A stretch of DNA of 64,000 bases from CAJXQU01 sp965223825. GTDB taxonomy: Bacteria; Pseudomonadota; Gammaproteobacteria; CAJXQU01. The number at the start of each line of letters is the position of its first letter. The first letter of the stretch is position 1. The stretch lies in assembly GCA_965223825.1 (NCBI GenBank), contig OZ245018.1:2046001-2110000 (forward strand), given 5' to 3'. The translations under genes were made by a program, and so were the position numbers. Shown here piece after piece: positions 28,952 to 38,015 of this stretch. A model generated the notes under the pieces. That model had not been told where the DNA came from and searched no databases. It worked only from the letters and a program-made list of their open reading frames with translations.

Positions 28952-28983
28952 TATCGATATTTTTATAAATGTCGATATTTTAT
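28952..28983. promoter_or_regulatory. Operator copy C: paired TRTCGATATTTT
   Basis: TATCGATATTTT and TGTCGATATTTT, 18 bp apart (cores at 28954 and 28972), in the gap between the ferredoxin gene and dmpB. It matches copies A and B almost exactly, including AT-rich flanks. Confidence 0.55.
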
Positions 28984-29009
28984 ATTTTCATCTACCTTAA
29001 TTTGTACCA

Positions 29010-29321
29010 TTAGATTTTCTTGTTTAAACACTTTTTCAACTTGCCGTTCACTTCCAGCGTGAGATCACTCTCAGGATGACAACGACAAGCCAGTACGTAA
29101 CCTTCAGCTTGCTCAGCCTCAGTAATGTGCTCACGACTCATTTTTCGAGCGTGATAATTCCCATTGAGAACGCGCACTTTGCACACACCACAGCCGCCTC
29201 CACGACAGCCGGACATGATGCCTTTCTTACCGACCCGCTCCATGCTGGAAAGCAGGTTTTGATCATCCGAGCAGGCATACTCAACCTGAATATCCTGTAA
29301 ATAGATCGCATACTTTTTCAT
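29010..29321 (-). CDS. dmpQ: [2Fe-2S] ferredoxin, DmpQ/XylT type
   Basis: 103 residues. The plant-type cluster ligands are in SGCRGGGCGVCKVRV and the last Cys in LACRCHPESD. In the family this ferredoxin reduces the iron of catechol 2,3-dioxygenase after inactivation by substituted catechols. It lies directly before dmpB, its target, and after dmpP with only a few bases between them, matching the dmpKLMNOPQB order. Confidence 0.92.
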   Translation of the reverse strand: MKKYAIYLQDIQVEYACSDDQNLLSSMERVGKKGIMSGCRGGGCGVCKVRVLNGNYHARKMSREHITEAEQAEGYVLACRCHPESDLTLEVNGKLKKCLNKKI

Positions 29322-29326
29322 GGCGA

Positions 29327-30391
29327 TTAAATACTTTTAAATAAAGGACTTTTCGATTGCTCATTTTTATTTTCATTGGTGAAAAAGTTTTCAACATAAA
29401 TATCTTTTTCAAATAAACGGCCCTTCATCAACGTATTAATGCACGCATCTACCATCGGCGGCGGACCGCAGATATACGCTTTATGACCATCAAACCTTCC
29501 ACCAAAATGCTCCATCGCCGCTTCATGTACATATCCTCTTAGACCTTGCCAATCAGAGTCGTGTGGTTCATCAGACACTGCGGGTACAAAGGTAAAGTTC
29601 GAATATTGCTTCGTCAGCGAAACGAACAAATCGTGATAGTAGAGTTCATCTTGATTACGCGCACCGTATATAAGGGTGGTAGGACGTTTGTCATTTTTTT
29701 CTAGTAGATCGAGCACCATCGATTTAGGGCTGGATAAACCTGATCCACCGGCAAGAAAGATGAATGGTTGCGGTGCAGACTTGCGAATGAAGAAACGACC
29801 ATACGGTCCGGAAAAGCGCAGCTCATCACCGACCTTTAATTCATTGTGCACATACGTTGTTCCCTTGCCGTTTTCGACAAGGCACACATTCAATTCAATT
29901 AAATTGGATTCGGACGGGGGATTCGCGATCGAAAATGCACGAGGATGATCATCAATTCCGGGAATATGTAAATTAATATATTGCCCCGCTTGAAAGTCCA
30001 TACCGCCATTTTCAATCGCCAAAAAGATCGCCTTAATACGTGGTGTAAAGGATTCAATTTTAGAAACCACACCAACAAAATCGCGGACCGCATGCGACTC
30101 AGCATCCGGTTCCTCATCGATATCTGCTTCGATAACGAGATCCGATTCCGGAGTCGCGCAACAGGCCAGGCATTTTCCTTCATCACGCTCCATATCCATT
30201 AAAGCAAACGGTGATGGACTACCGTGATCAATCTCACCTTCGACCACATCGACTTTACACGTCGCACATAAACCATGTCCGCAGGCATGGGGTAGATAGA
30301 TACCGGCGCGTAGAGCGGCATCCAGTAACGTTTGACCCTCTTCAACTTCAATCTGATCGCCGGTTGGCTCTATCGTAACAAAATAGCTCAT
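29327..30391 (-). CDS. dmpP: Phenol hydroxylase reductase component P5
   Basis: 354 residues, the usual size (DmpP 353). The N-terminal [2Fe-2S] ferredoxin domain has PHACGHGLCATCKV and CLACC. The FAD domain contains RAFSIANPPSE and the NAD domain GGSGLSSPKSM and YICGPPPMV. It transfers electrons from NADH to the oxygenase di-iron site. GGGAGAAAG precedes the ATG. It follows dmpO in the operon. Confidence 0.96.
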   Translation of the reverse strand: MSYFVTIEPTGDQIEVEEGQTLLDAALRAGIYLPHACGHGLCATCKVDVVEGEIDHGSPSPFALMDMERDEGKCLACCATPESDLVIEADIDEEPDAESHAVRDFVGVVSKIESFTPRIKAIFLAIENGGMDFQAGQYINLHIPGIDDHPRAFSIANPPSESNLIELNVCLVENGKGTTYVHNELKVGDELRFSGPYGRFFIRKSAPQPFIFLAGGSGLSSPKSMVLDLLEKNDKRPTTLIYGARNQDELYYHDLFVSLTKQYSNFTFVPAVSDEPHDSDWQGLRGYVHEAAMEHFGGRFDGHKAYICGPPPMVDACINTLMKGRLFEKDIYVENFFTNENKNEQSKSPLFKSI

Positions 30392-30411
30392 TTTGCTTTC
30401 TCCCGACGCAG

Positions 30412-30771
30412 CTAACTGCCGCTTCCTGCAATGCCATTTAGCCCAGGAGTTTTAAAACGGATAACCGCTTTATGTACGAATCCGTTACCCTCCAAATTCG
30501 CCTCCATATTAGGTGTAAACACGTCATCATCACGCAACCAAATCACCTCATCCCACTTAATATTTTTAAAGTCCGGATGTTGATCAAACGCAGCTGGAAT
30601 AAACGTCGTGATTATGTCTTTAAACAACATTCCCTTCGGAGCAGGAAATGCCATCGGCGCATTAATCATCGTGTGATGATCCCATCCAATATAAATTATT
30701 TGATTACCGTGAAATTTATCCACACTATCGTTATGGGAAAATGCATATTCCCCAATTGCAGTCACTGGCAT
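30412..30771 (-). CDS. dmpO: Phenol hydroxylase component P4
   Basis: 119 residues, the small oxygenase subunit of the L-N-O hydroxylase. The N terminus with FHGNQIIYIGWDHH and the middle IKWDEVIWLRDD are family-like. Its ATG lies inside the 3' end of dmpN (10-bp overlap) with GGAGACGATC before it, so translation is coupled. Confidence 0.93.
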   Translation of the reverse strand: MPVTAIGEYAFSHNDSVDKFHGNQIIYIGWDHHTMINAPMAFPAPKGMLFKDIITTFIPAAFDQHPDFKNIKWDEVIWLRDDDVFTPNMEANLEGNGFVHKAVIRFKTPGLNGIAGSGS

Positions 30772-32318
30772 GATCGTCTCCTATTATCCATTCGCCTGTT
30801 TAGTGGCGCTTCTTCAGACTGGTCATCATCCATGCCCTTCATGTTTTTCCAGCGTTTCTCGTCTGGTGATCCGTGATAATCCATGTTGTCTTCACCGACG
30901 TTGTATTGAAACCACTTAATCACTTCATCAAGACTTTGACCGCCACAATTTCCTTGGAAAATTTGATGCACCGGCATCCAGGCTTGAATATATTTTTCAG
31001 GTTCAAAATCAAAAATTGCTTTGCAAGGATCAGAGCAGAAGTTATAACGTTCACCTTTATAATCTGATCGACGATAGGCAATTTGTGTAAAGTCATCCGT
31101 CTCGGTGTAAGCCATCGGGATCTGACAGGTCTGACACAGCATCGGTAACGTTTTGCTATAATATCGCTCGCCACGCTGTTCCATCTCACGCCATTGTTCA
31201 TAACGTGGACGATAATATTTATCGAACGTGTCTGGATATTTTTCTGATAACCAATCCATTTTCTTTTCATCCGGCACAGTTGTATGGAATGCCGCTGCCG
31301 CAGTATGGTTATAAAAAATACTCCAGACTTGATGACTTAAATGATCTTTTTCTTTATTACAGGTTTCGACAAAGTCAGGCATTTTTATGCCGTAACGTGC
31401 TAGGTCATTAAATAACGCCCCACCGTTTTCTTCGAAGTACACTTCCCATGCTTCTTTCCATGACATAGGGCTGTCCGGCAACATGTAATCCATCATCATG
31501 CCAACCAGACCTAAAACCTTATAACCACGCCATAACCATTTATCTAACCAACGCTGAACGATCGGCACATTATCTTCATGTTGTTCGAGTAAAAATTTAA
31601 TGATCTGCAAACCCAGGGTCATGTGTCGTGCTTCATCGGATTGTGCAGAAAAACCAAACGTTACTGTCGCCATATCACCGTTGTAGGCAGCACCAGACAT
31701 GAACGGCACAAACAATAAATTTGTTAGTACGTATTCAAATGAAAAACCGATCGCAACCATAAACTCGAATGGACCCGCAGTTCGTGCATCTTCAAAAAAG
31801 GATTTAGGAACGGATAAATACCAAACACGATCACGCCAATGCGTAAAATCATGGAAACCATTAAAGTGTTTATTGTAATGACTGATCGTATGAATCTGAG
31901 TCTGCGCATGACGTAATTCATCTAACGACTGCATCTGACAGGCAACGCGTGCGCCCTCACCTCTGAAATGACGACCCGTAAATGCAAAGCCACGGTGCGC
32001 TTGATATTCTTGTGGAGAAATACCTTGAATAAATAATTTTAAAGCATTTAAGTAATTTGCATCCGTTATATTGGTATGACCATTATTCTGCGCAAAGGCA
32101 TCCATAATAGCGTAAAGTTTTTTCTCTTTTTCGCCTTGGTATTTCCAATACTCATTCATGGTCATTCGAAATGGATCTTCCCAACCACTCCAATCCTTGA
32201 TCTTAATGCCTTCGTATTGATCGTAAGGAAAAACTTTATCCATTGGCTGATACGTTGTGTCCCAACCGAGTCGGGTCATCTGTTCGTATTGTTCGCGCAT
32301 GTTTAATCGTTTGGCCAT
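30762..32318 (-). CDS. dmpN: Phenol hydroxylase large oxygenase component P3
   Basis: 518 residues (DmpN 517). It hydroxylates phenol to catechol at a carboxylate-bridged di-iron centre. The two ExxH iron motifs are Glu134/His137 (SLDELRHAQ) and Glu229/His232 (QSDEARHM). A C-terminal YHS-like metal domain has CQTCQIPM and CSDPCKAIFDFEPEKY. GAGGAGTAAAGC precedes the ATG. All residues expected for activity are present. It sits between dmpM and dmpO. Confidence 0.97.
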   Translation of the reverse strand: MAKRLNMREQYEQMTRLGWDTTYQPMDKVFPYDQYEGIKIKDWSGWEDPFRMTMNEYWKYQGEKEKKLYAIMDAFAQNNGHTNITDANYLNALKLFIQGISPQEYQAHRGFAFTGRHFRGEGARVACQMQSLDELRHAQTQIHTISHYNKHFNGFHDFTHWRDRVWYLSVPKSFFEDARTAGPFEFMVAIGFSFEYVLTNLLFVPFMSGAAYNGDMATVTFGFSAQSDEARHMTLGLQIIKFLLEQHEDNVPIVQRWLDKWLWRGYKVLGLVGMMMDYMLPDSPMSWKEAWEVYFEENGGALFNDLARYGIKMPDFVETCNKEKDHLSHQVWSIFYNHTAAAAFHTTVPDEKKMDWLSEKYPDTFDKYYRPRYEQWREMEQRGERYYSKTLPMLCQTCQIPMAYTETDDFTQIAYRRSDYKGERYNFCSDPCKAIFDFEPEKYIQAWMPVHQIFQGNCGGQSLDEVIKWFQYNVGEDNMDYHGSPDEKRWKNMKGMDDDQSEEAPLNRRMDNRRRSCQ

Positions 32319-32376
32319 GCTTTACTCCTCTTTAATACGTTTATTATTTCTAACGTGTTACTTATTTAAATTATTT

Positions 32377-32649
32377 TTAATTATTCCAACTGATTTTGAA
32401 GGCATCTTCATCACTATCCAGATTGCCTCCAAATGAAACCAGTAAAAGTTGTAGCTCTTGTGGTTCCCAATCACGACCGATCAATTCAGACACAGTGTCA
32501 CGTTTTACCGTGAGACTGCCTTCAGCTGTCATGCGGATCATTGCAGGTTGATAATCTACCGTAACGCCCGGATTATCGGCTTCGATCGCTTCAACGATCG
32601 GACGACTTTCATCAACGGCCTGGATAGCTAGAAATACTTTATCGCTCAT
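32377..32649 (-). CDS. dmpM: Phenol hydroxylase effector component P2
   Basis: 90 residues, the family length. This small cofactor-free protein binds the oxygenase and stimulates turnover. MSDKVFLAIQAVDESRPIVE and the MIRMTAEGSLTVKR segment are typical of DmpM/TouD-type coupling proteins. It starts 8 bp after dmpL ends. Confidence 0.94.
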   Translation of the reverse strand: MSDKVFLAIQAVDESRPIVEAIEADNPGVTVDYQPAMIRMTAEGSLTVKRDTVSELIGRDWEPQELQLLLVSFGGNLDSDEDAFKISWNN

Positions 32650-32657
32650 GATCTATC

Positions 32658-33650
32658 TCACAGTTCAATTTTGATTTTTGCGGCACGTTGACGCAGCGTG
32701 TCGATCACGTCTTGCAACTGCGAAGCACCATCTTCTAAGGCGGCTTCCGCAAGTGGCGTTAACGCAGGAATTAATTCATCGAGCCATTTATTGATCCATC
32801 TGCTGACTAACACCGCATTCTCTGCCGACTCTGCTGCCGCTACTTTTAGCTGTGCATCCACCCAGCGCGTACTTTCCGCATACCAGCTCGACATAAACTC
32901 GGTAAGCATGCCTTGTGCGGTGCCGCCTTGTTCATTAATTGATTGCTCAAACCGATCAAAAAAGAACGGATGAATTAGTCCATCCATAACAAAATTTTGT
33001 GCAATAAATAATTCAAACCAATCATCTAAAACGAGCGAATCTTCGACAGCTTTACGTAAACCTTGCCAGAGCAGATCGTCTAACCAAGCTTGCTTCGCGT
33101 TATCGAGTACGCTGGTTTCGTTGTCACCTAATAACAAACCAATTTTCGTTATGTATTGCGCAATTCCAAGATTATCGCCAGCATGAAACATCGCCGGTGC
33201 GGTGATCGCAGAACCATATCCCATCGCACAAATTTGCGTATTATTCATATTGGCCGCCCACGTGTAATGGCGAAGTGGCACAATAAAATCGAAAACCTTT
33301 TGCTTAACGTCATCCGGCATAAAATTCAGTAAACCGCGCTTTTCAACAAATTTAAAATTCTGATCAGCGGTTTCTTGCAGCTTTGCCCGGCTCATCACAT
33401 ACGTGCCGTAATAATATTGGCGAGGATCTAGAAAACGGTACCAGTCGGCCATCTTCAGCGCTGTGCGACGTTCGTCATATAACTCAAACTCAGGCTGCCA
33501 GGTGGGTCGGTAATGAAAATTCACCGTGCTCTGAAGGTCATAAGTCGCCTCTTGATAACGACTCGCTGGTTTATCCCCAAGACGTCTTTCTAGATGGGAG
33601 AATGTATTGCGGATGGTTTCGACATTTTTACTTTTAATATCAATGTGCAT
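32658..33650 (-). CDS. dmpL: Phenol hydroxylase component P1
   Basis: 330 residues, the beta subunit of the hydroxylase, homologous to the large subunit but without a complete iron site. WYRFLDPRQYYYGTYV and the AANMNNTQICAMGYG segment are characteristic. AAGGATTCACTA precedes the ATG. It lies between dmpK and dmpM. Confidence 0.95.
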   Translation of the reverse strand: MHIDIKSKNVETIRNTFSHLERRLGDKPASRYQEATYDLQSTVNFHYRPTWQPEFELYDERRTALKMADWYRFLDPRQYYYGTYVMSRAKLQETADQNFKFVEKRGLLNFMPDDVKQKVFDFIVPLRHYTWAANMNNTQICAMGYGSAITAPAMFHAGDNLGIAQYITKIGLLLGDNETSVLDNAKQAWLDDLLWQGLRKAVEDSLVLDDWFELFIAQNFVMDGLIHPFFFDRFEQSINEQGGTAQGMLTEFMSSWYAESTRWVDAQLKVAAAESAENAVLVSRWINKWLDELIPALTPLAEAALEDGASQLQDVIDTLRQRAAKIKIEL

Positions 33651-33690
33651 TAGTGAATCCTTACCTTTGGGTGCTGACTAAATTATTGTT

Positions 33691-33921
33691 TTAGGATCTT
33701 GCGTGGCTGATTCTCCAAACCAGTTTTTCGACTTCTGATTCGGACTCCTCTTCAGGCTCAAGAAAGATCACATTATTTTTTTTACAAAACGTATCGAACA
33801 TGTCGAGCGGCAAAACCAATTCAACAAAAAATTCTTGATGGTTAATCGCGAAATCAAATTCAACATATTTATTATTTTTTACTGCTGTCACTCGCACGTA
33901 TTTTTTTTGTTCTTGTTTCAT
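33691..33921 (-). CDS. dmpK: Phenol hydroxylase assembly component P0
   Basis: 76 residues from the ATG at 33921. The frame opens upstream to 33978, but that part would overlap the sigma-54 promoter at 33961-33975, so the short start is chosen. DmpK-type proteins help load iron into the hydroxylase. The pattern YVRVTAVKNNKYVEFDF...WRISH fits the family. No strong ribosome site is visible. First gene of the upper operon. Confidence 0.87.
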   Translation of the reverse strand: MKQEQKKYVRVTAVKNNKYVEFDFAINHQEFFVELVLPLDMFDTFCKKNNVIFLEPEEESESEVEKLVWRISHARS

Positions 33922-33960
33922 TACAATTTTGTATTTATTAAATAACGTATTGACTGTATT

Positions 33961-33975
33961 GCACACGTCATGCCA
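33961..33975 (-). promoter_or_regulatory. Sigma-54 (-24/-12) promoter of the phenol hydroxylase operon
   Basis: On the minus strand TGGCATGACGTGTGC has the invariant GG and GC exactly 12 positions apart, matching TGGCAC-N5-TTGC. Transcription would start near 33949, leaving a leader of about 28 nt before dmpK. The DmpR-type sigma-54 activator gene lies just upstream. Confidence 0.75.
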
Positions 33976-34042
33976 CAAACTTAAAGTGTTGTTTTAAATA
34001 ATAATTATTATTTATTATGGAAATGTTGCGCTGCGAGAATAC

Positions 34043-34079
34043 GCATTTGATCATGCACTTTTTATCATTTGATCATGAT
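34043..34079. promoter_or_regulatory. Two candidate upstream activator sites for the DmpR-like protein
   Basis: GCATTTGATCATGC (34043-34056) and ATCATTTGATCATGAT (34064-34079) are inverted repeats sharing ATTTGATCAT, with centres 22 bp apart, about two helical turns. They lie about 80-110 bp upstream of the sigma-54 promoter, where XylR/DmpR-type sites with TTGATC/GATCAA halves are expected. Confidence 0.55.
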
Positions 34080-34194
34080 GCAGTGCAGCGAAATTAATAC
34101 GAGGAATATAATCAACCGAACGTGAGCGTTCTAGAAACGTGATCCAATCGAAAAGATCCGTTCATGCACTATTGATAAGTGATGGTGTTACGAT

Positions 34195-34224
34195 CGTCTG
34201 ACCCGTTAACGTACGGATCAGACG
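34195..34224 (-). other. Hairpin after the dmpR-like gene
   Basis: CGTCTGA...TCAGACG, extended inward by CCGT/ACGG, forms an interrupted 11-bp stem, 23 bp past the regulator stop. No T run follows, so termination is uncertain. Confidence 0.4.
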
Positions 34225-34247
34225 TTGTTGAATGGGATTAAATTAAC

Positions 34248-35984
34248 TCAGTCTTTATCCGATTTTTGAATACGGTAACGGTATTTTGCCGGTGTGATAT
34301 TTAATAAACGTGAGGCCGCCGTGACATTGCCACCCGCTTGATCAAGCGCACTTTGCAATAATTTTTGTTCTAATTCTTCCAGCCCAAGACCTGAATCACG
34401 CATTTGATCAAGCACACTTTGTATTGAATGCTGATGTGGTGACGCAGTCTTTTTTTCGACCAGTTCTGGATTGAATTGTCGAATATTTGCAGATGGCTGA
34501 TCAGATACATTCGTCGATGTGTTTTCAAGGTTAATATAAGCCTGCGCGATCTTCTTACCGCTATCGGTCATGATCACACCGCGTTCAATAATATTCTCCA
34601 ACTCTCGAATATTACCCGGCCAATCATAAGCGAGTAACTGGGCTAAAATTGTGTCTTCTAAACCTGCGACATGCTTACCGTATTCTGAATTAAACATACC
34701 AATAAACTTTTCCACCAAGCCCAAAATATCTTCTTTGCGATCACGCAATGGTGGGATGTAGATCGGGAAAACATTGATCCGGTAATAAAGATCCGCACGA
34801 AACTTCCCTTCTGCCACGCGTTCTTCAAGCGGTTGATTGGTTGCTGCGATCAGGCGAACTTTCACTTTGCGCGTTCGTGTATCTCCCACTCGTTCAAACT
34901 CGCCGGTTTGTAAAACACGTAGTAATTTTGCCTGAACACCTAAACTCATTTCGCCGATCTCATCGAGAAATAACGTACCGCCATGAGCGCGTTCAAAACG
35001 ACCTGGACGCGACTTTTCTGCGCCGGTATATGCGCCCTTCTCGACACCGAATAATTCAGCCTCCACCAAATCGAACGGTAAGGCGGCGCAGTTCACCTGT
35101 ACAAAAGGCTTGTCATGCGCTTGATCAAAATTATGCGCGAGTCGTGCAAAGGTATCTTTACCGACACCGGTTTCACCTAACATCAGCACCGTGACATTTG
35201 TTTGTGAGGCTTTACTTAACATATTCAACGTCTCACGCATGGCGGGCGAATCACCGATGATATCTTCCGGCAGAATATCTTTTTTGATCGCGTTGCGTAA
35301 ATTTCGCACTTCGTCTTTCAACGTGAAAATGGTTTCCGCAACCGATCCTTTAGAGAGGTAAGCAATCATATCGTCGGCATCATCCCAATCTTCCGCGAGT
35401 TTACCCACGATACGACAATGCGAATGCCCACAACCGGCACACTCCACTTCTTTATAAATGATCGCGCGGCCCATTAATTCGTAAGAATAACCGCAAGCAT
35501 AGCCTACCTGATTCCAACACACTGCCTCGGTATGAATCCCGTAGCGCTTTAAATGTTGTTCTGCTTCGAATGAATTGATCCAGTTAAATTCACCATAATG
35601 ACGGCCTGTTTCAATATCCAAATCAAGTGAAATTGGCTCAACACAAACGATACCTTCCAATGTGTGTAATTGTGGCCCGACGGCAAATAATTCGTAATCT
35701 GTTGCTTCTGGCCTGAGTTTGCGCGCGAGTCGTGCATCTTCCTTACCAGACTGATAGCCCATCCGCATCAACACGCCTTTTGCGCGATCCCAGCCGAGTG
35801 ATTCGATCAGCTCGTTACGCAATGCACCGAGTGACGATGCATGGAATAACAGCATGCGCTCGCCTTCTAACGACACAAGTCCAGACTGTTGATTAAACTG
35901 GAATGCTTGACGCAAATCTTCTTTATTTGGAAACGGCGCAGTCTCGCACGCCGTCTGGCCTAATTTACGATTGGTCTCGTTCAT
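34248..35984 (-). CDS. dmpR: DmpR/XylR-type sigma-54-dependent aromatic sensor-activator
   Basis: 578 residues. An N-terminal XylR-N/V4R aromatic-sensing domain (about 20-210) ends with the Cys-rich ECAGCGHSHC. A linker follows, then the AAA+ domain (about 245-480) with Walker A GETGVGKD, the sigma-54 contact loop as GAYTGA (Tyr for the usual Phe) and Walker B GGTLFLDEIGE. The C-terminal Fis-type helix-turn-helix has AGGNVTAASRLLNITPAKY. It lies directly upstream of the dmp operon on the same strand and should activate the sigma-54 promoter when phenols bind. The GAYTGA variant retains an aromatic residue and is probably functional. Confidence 0.93.
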   Translation of the reverse strand: MNETNRKLGQTACETAPFPNKEDLRQAFQFNQQSGLVSLEGERMLLFHASSLGALRNELIESLGWDRAKGVLMRMGYQSGKEDARLARKLRPEATDYELFAVGPQLHTLEGIVCVEPISLDLDIETGRHYGEFNWINSFEAEQHLKRYGIHTEAVCWNQVGYACGYSYELMGRAIIYKEVECAGCGHSHCRIVGKLAEDWDDADDMIAYLSKGSVAETIFTLKDEVRNLRNAIKKDILPEDIIGDSPAMRETLNMLSKASQTNVTVLMLGETGVGKDTFARLAHNFDQAHDKPFVQVNCAALPFDLVEAELFGVEKGAYTGAEKSRPGRFERAHGGTLFLDEIGEMSLGVQAKLLRVLQTGEFERVGDTRTRKVKVRLIAATNQPLEERVAEGKFRADLYYRINVFPIYIPPLRDRKEDILGLVEKFIGMFNSEYGKHVAGLEDTILAQLLAYDWPGNIRELENIIERGVIMTDSGKKIAQAYINLENTSTNVSDQPSANIRQFNPELVEKKTASPHQHSIQSVLDQMRDSGLGLEELEQKLLQSALDQAGGNVTAASRLLNITPAKYRYRIQKSDKD

Positions 35985-36032
35985 AATGCTTATCCGCTTA
36001 TTTTAAATAAGTCTTCTGATGGAACGTGGGAA

Positions 36033-37349
36033 TTACGTTTGCACGCGACAATACTCACTCACGACCGATAACACTATGCACCCAAACACCAGCATGAGTA
36101 CAGTAAACCGCGTGTTATAACGGAAGGCATCGGCTGGACGGATCGCGTAACGCGACTGCATGGTCAGATTGACACCCGACAACGGTGAAATCGGTAACGC
36201 GATACCCCAACTTAATAAAAACAACACACCTAACAAATTCGGATCCGGCGCTAGCGGCTTCAATAATTCACCAGCGATGCTGATCGTGATCAAAGCATGA
36301 ATGCCGATACACGCCAGCAACACCATTATGAGCAAACTGACACTCGCCGCTAAACCACCGAAATGGGTGATCGGAATTATCAGATCCAACGAGTGATAAA
36401 ACTGACTAAACCCCACCACTAACAACCCCGCGGAAGTAAACAATAATATCTCCGTCGCCGATCGCGGAATACCATTCTGAATATGATCAGACAAGCGTTG
36501 TAAACACACGATAGGGCCATGCAGCCAAATCAACATCACGATCACCGACAGCAGCACGACACCGGCCACCAGTACAAGAATCGAAACCGCGGGGAAAATT
36601 TGATGCGCCACGATCACCAGCACGCATAACATCAGCGGCAAAAATAAGGTGCCCAGCGACATAGGATACGACTCAAAGGTGTCGCCATGCTGAGTAGAAT
36701 AACGATGACACTGCCAACCGGTGATCAGCATCGAAGCGATCGCACTGACAAATCCAGCTAGCAATAAGGTCTTAAAATCCGCACCGAAGGAATACGCAAT
36801 GGCCGCACCCATTGCCGCAAAAAACGGCGACCACAACGCATCCGCACCGAATGTCCGCGACAGCAACATGTACTGCGCAGGGCGCAATGGGTGGTTGCGC
36901 GTCATACGATCAGCGAAAATCGTGATCGCAGAGAGATTGATCACTGCCGAGAGAAAATGCAGCCCGATCAATGTCTGCCACATGGACTTCTGCCCCGTTG
37001 GTAGCGCTGCACTCTCTGCATGTGGATGAATGATCAAACGCAAAAAACCAACGCTGATAATCAAACTGATCAGGCCCATATTCGTCGTCAGCGCTTGGGG
37101 TAACGCACTGATCACATTCGAGCCGCTAAGTGACAATAAGGTGATCGCCACGACGCACAAAATCAGCACCTGAAATCGTTGCGTCACAGCCAAACGAAAG
37201 GTCAACACCAATGCCGGAATGGCGACCAGAACCGCCATGAGTGCGCGCGGGGCGAATGCGGAAATATCCCAACCATAGCCGATCACGATCGTCGCGACAC
37301 ACACAATGAAAAGCATGATTCCGGAAAGTTTTTCAACGACAACGGGCAT
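36033..37349 (-). CDS. Multi-spanning membrane transporter, family unassigned
   Basis: 438 residues, roughly 11-12 hydrophobic segments spread over the whole length, with no soluble domain. The C-terminal SWGIALPISPLSGVNLTMQSRY loop, rich in Pro/Ser/Gly, recalls the ion-transporter (IT/DASS) group, but I do not recognise a specific family. It lies 48 bp upstream of the dmpR-like gene on the same strand and has a partial copy of the shared operator about 75-95 bp upstream, so a role in uptake of an aromatic acid or related compound is plausible. That is inference from context. Confidence 0.6.
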   Translation of the reverse strand: MPVVVEKLSGIMLFIVCVATIVIGYGWDISAFAPRALMAVLVAIPALVLTFRLAVTQRFQVLILCVVAITLLSLSGSNVISALPQALTTNMGLISLIISVGFLRLIIHPHAESAALPTGQKSMWQTLIGLHFLSAVINLSAITIFADRMTRNHPLRPAQYMLLSRTFGADALWSPFFAAMGAAIAYSFGADFKTLLLAGFVSAIASMLITGWQCHRYSTQHGDTFESYPMSLGTLFLPLMLCVLVIVAHQIFPAVSILVLVAGVVLLSVIVMLIWLHGPIVCLQRLSDHIQNGIPRSATEILLFTSAGLLVVGFSQFYHSLDLIIPITHFGGLAASVSLLIMVLLACIGIHALITISIAGELLKPLAPDPNLLGVLFLLSWGIALPISPLSGVNLTMQSRYAIRPADAFRYNTRFTVLMLVFGCIVLSVVSEYCRVQT

Positions 37350-37423
37350 TATGATTTAACTCATTCTTCATTGTGCAGACAGTTCTTGACTGAAATTAAC
37401 GATCAGAAAACGCATTACATTAA

Positions 37424-37453
37424 CGACATTGATAATAAATGTCGATATTTTAC
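37424..37453. promoter_or_regulatory. Operator copy D (partial)
   Basis: TGTCGATATTTT is intact (core TCGATATTTT at 37442) and is preceded by CGACATT (37424-37430), which pairs as an inverted repeat with AATGTCG (37438-37444). The first half is diverged from copies A-C. It lies 75-104 bp upstream of the transporter start. Confidence 0.4.
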
Positions 37454-37607
37454 TGAAACTTGTGGTCAACCACGCTAATTAGATCGTGTTTGTTGGGAGA
37501 AAACCCGAATAGACAAATAAAAACGTAGCGGCACTCCCCTTAACTTGAAGGTGATCGCAGTGAGGATTAGGCTAAAGACTTTACATAGTAGTGAGCGGGA
37601 GTTTGAT

Positions 37608-37961
37608 ATGTCGTATGTTGATGGGTTTGTATTGGCAGTTCCAACTGCACGTAAAGCGGAATATATTCAACACGCAAAAGAAGCCGCCGTCGTTTTTAAA
37701 GAGTATGGCGCGACAACCGTCGTTGAATGTTGGGGCGATGATGTACCTGATGGCGAAGTCACGTCTTTTCCACTCGCTGTAAAGTGCGCAGCAGATGAGA
37801 CGGTTTGTTTTTCTTGGATCACCTGGCCGTCACGTGAAATACGCAATGTCGGAATGGAAAAAGTCATGCAAGACGAACGCATGCAATGTGAGTCGAACCC
37901 AATGCCGTTTGATGGAAAACGGATGATCTTCGGCGGCTTTGAAATGATCCTCGAAGCGTAA
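37608..37961 (+). CDS. DUF1428 family protein (YbaA-like)
   Basis: 117 residues from the ATG at 37608, preceded by GGGAG; the frame stays open further upstream but without family similarity. Length and pattern match YbaA (117 residues): MSYVDGFVLAVP at the start, KEYGATTVVECWGDDVPDG in the middle and KRMIFGGFEM near the end. The fold is a ferredoxin-like dimeric alpha-beta barrel. No biochemical function is established. It starts a plus-strand trio of small proteins. Confidence 0.85.
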   Translation: MSYVDGFVLAVPTARKAEYIQHAKEAAVVFKEYGATTVVECWGDDVPDGEVTSFPLAVKCAADETVCFSWITWPSREIRNVGMEKVMQDERMQCESNPMPFDGKRMIFGGFEMILEA

Positions 37962-38015
37962 TCTCTGTGTAGTAAAATCCCACTTTACCTGTTAGATAGA
38001 ACGAAAGAGTTAATT

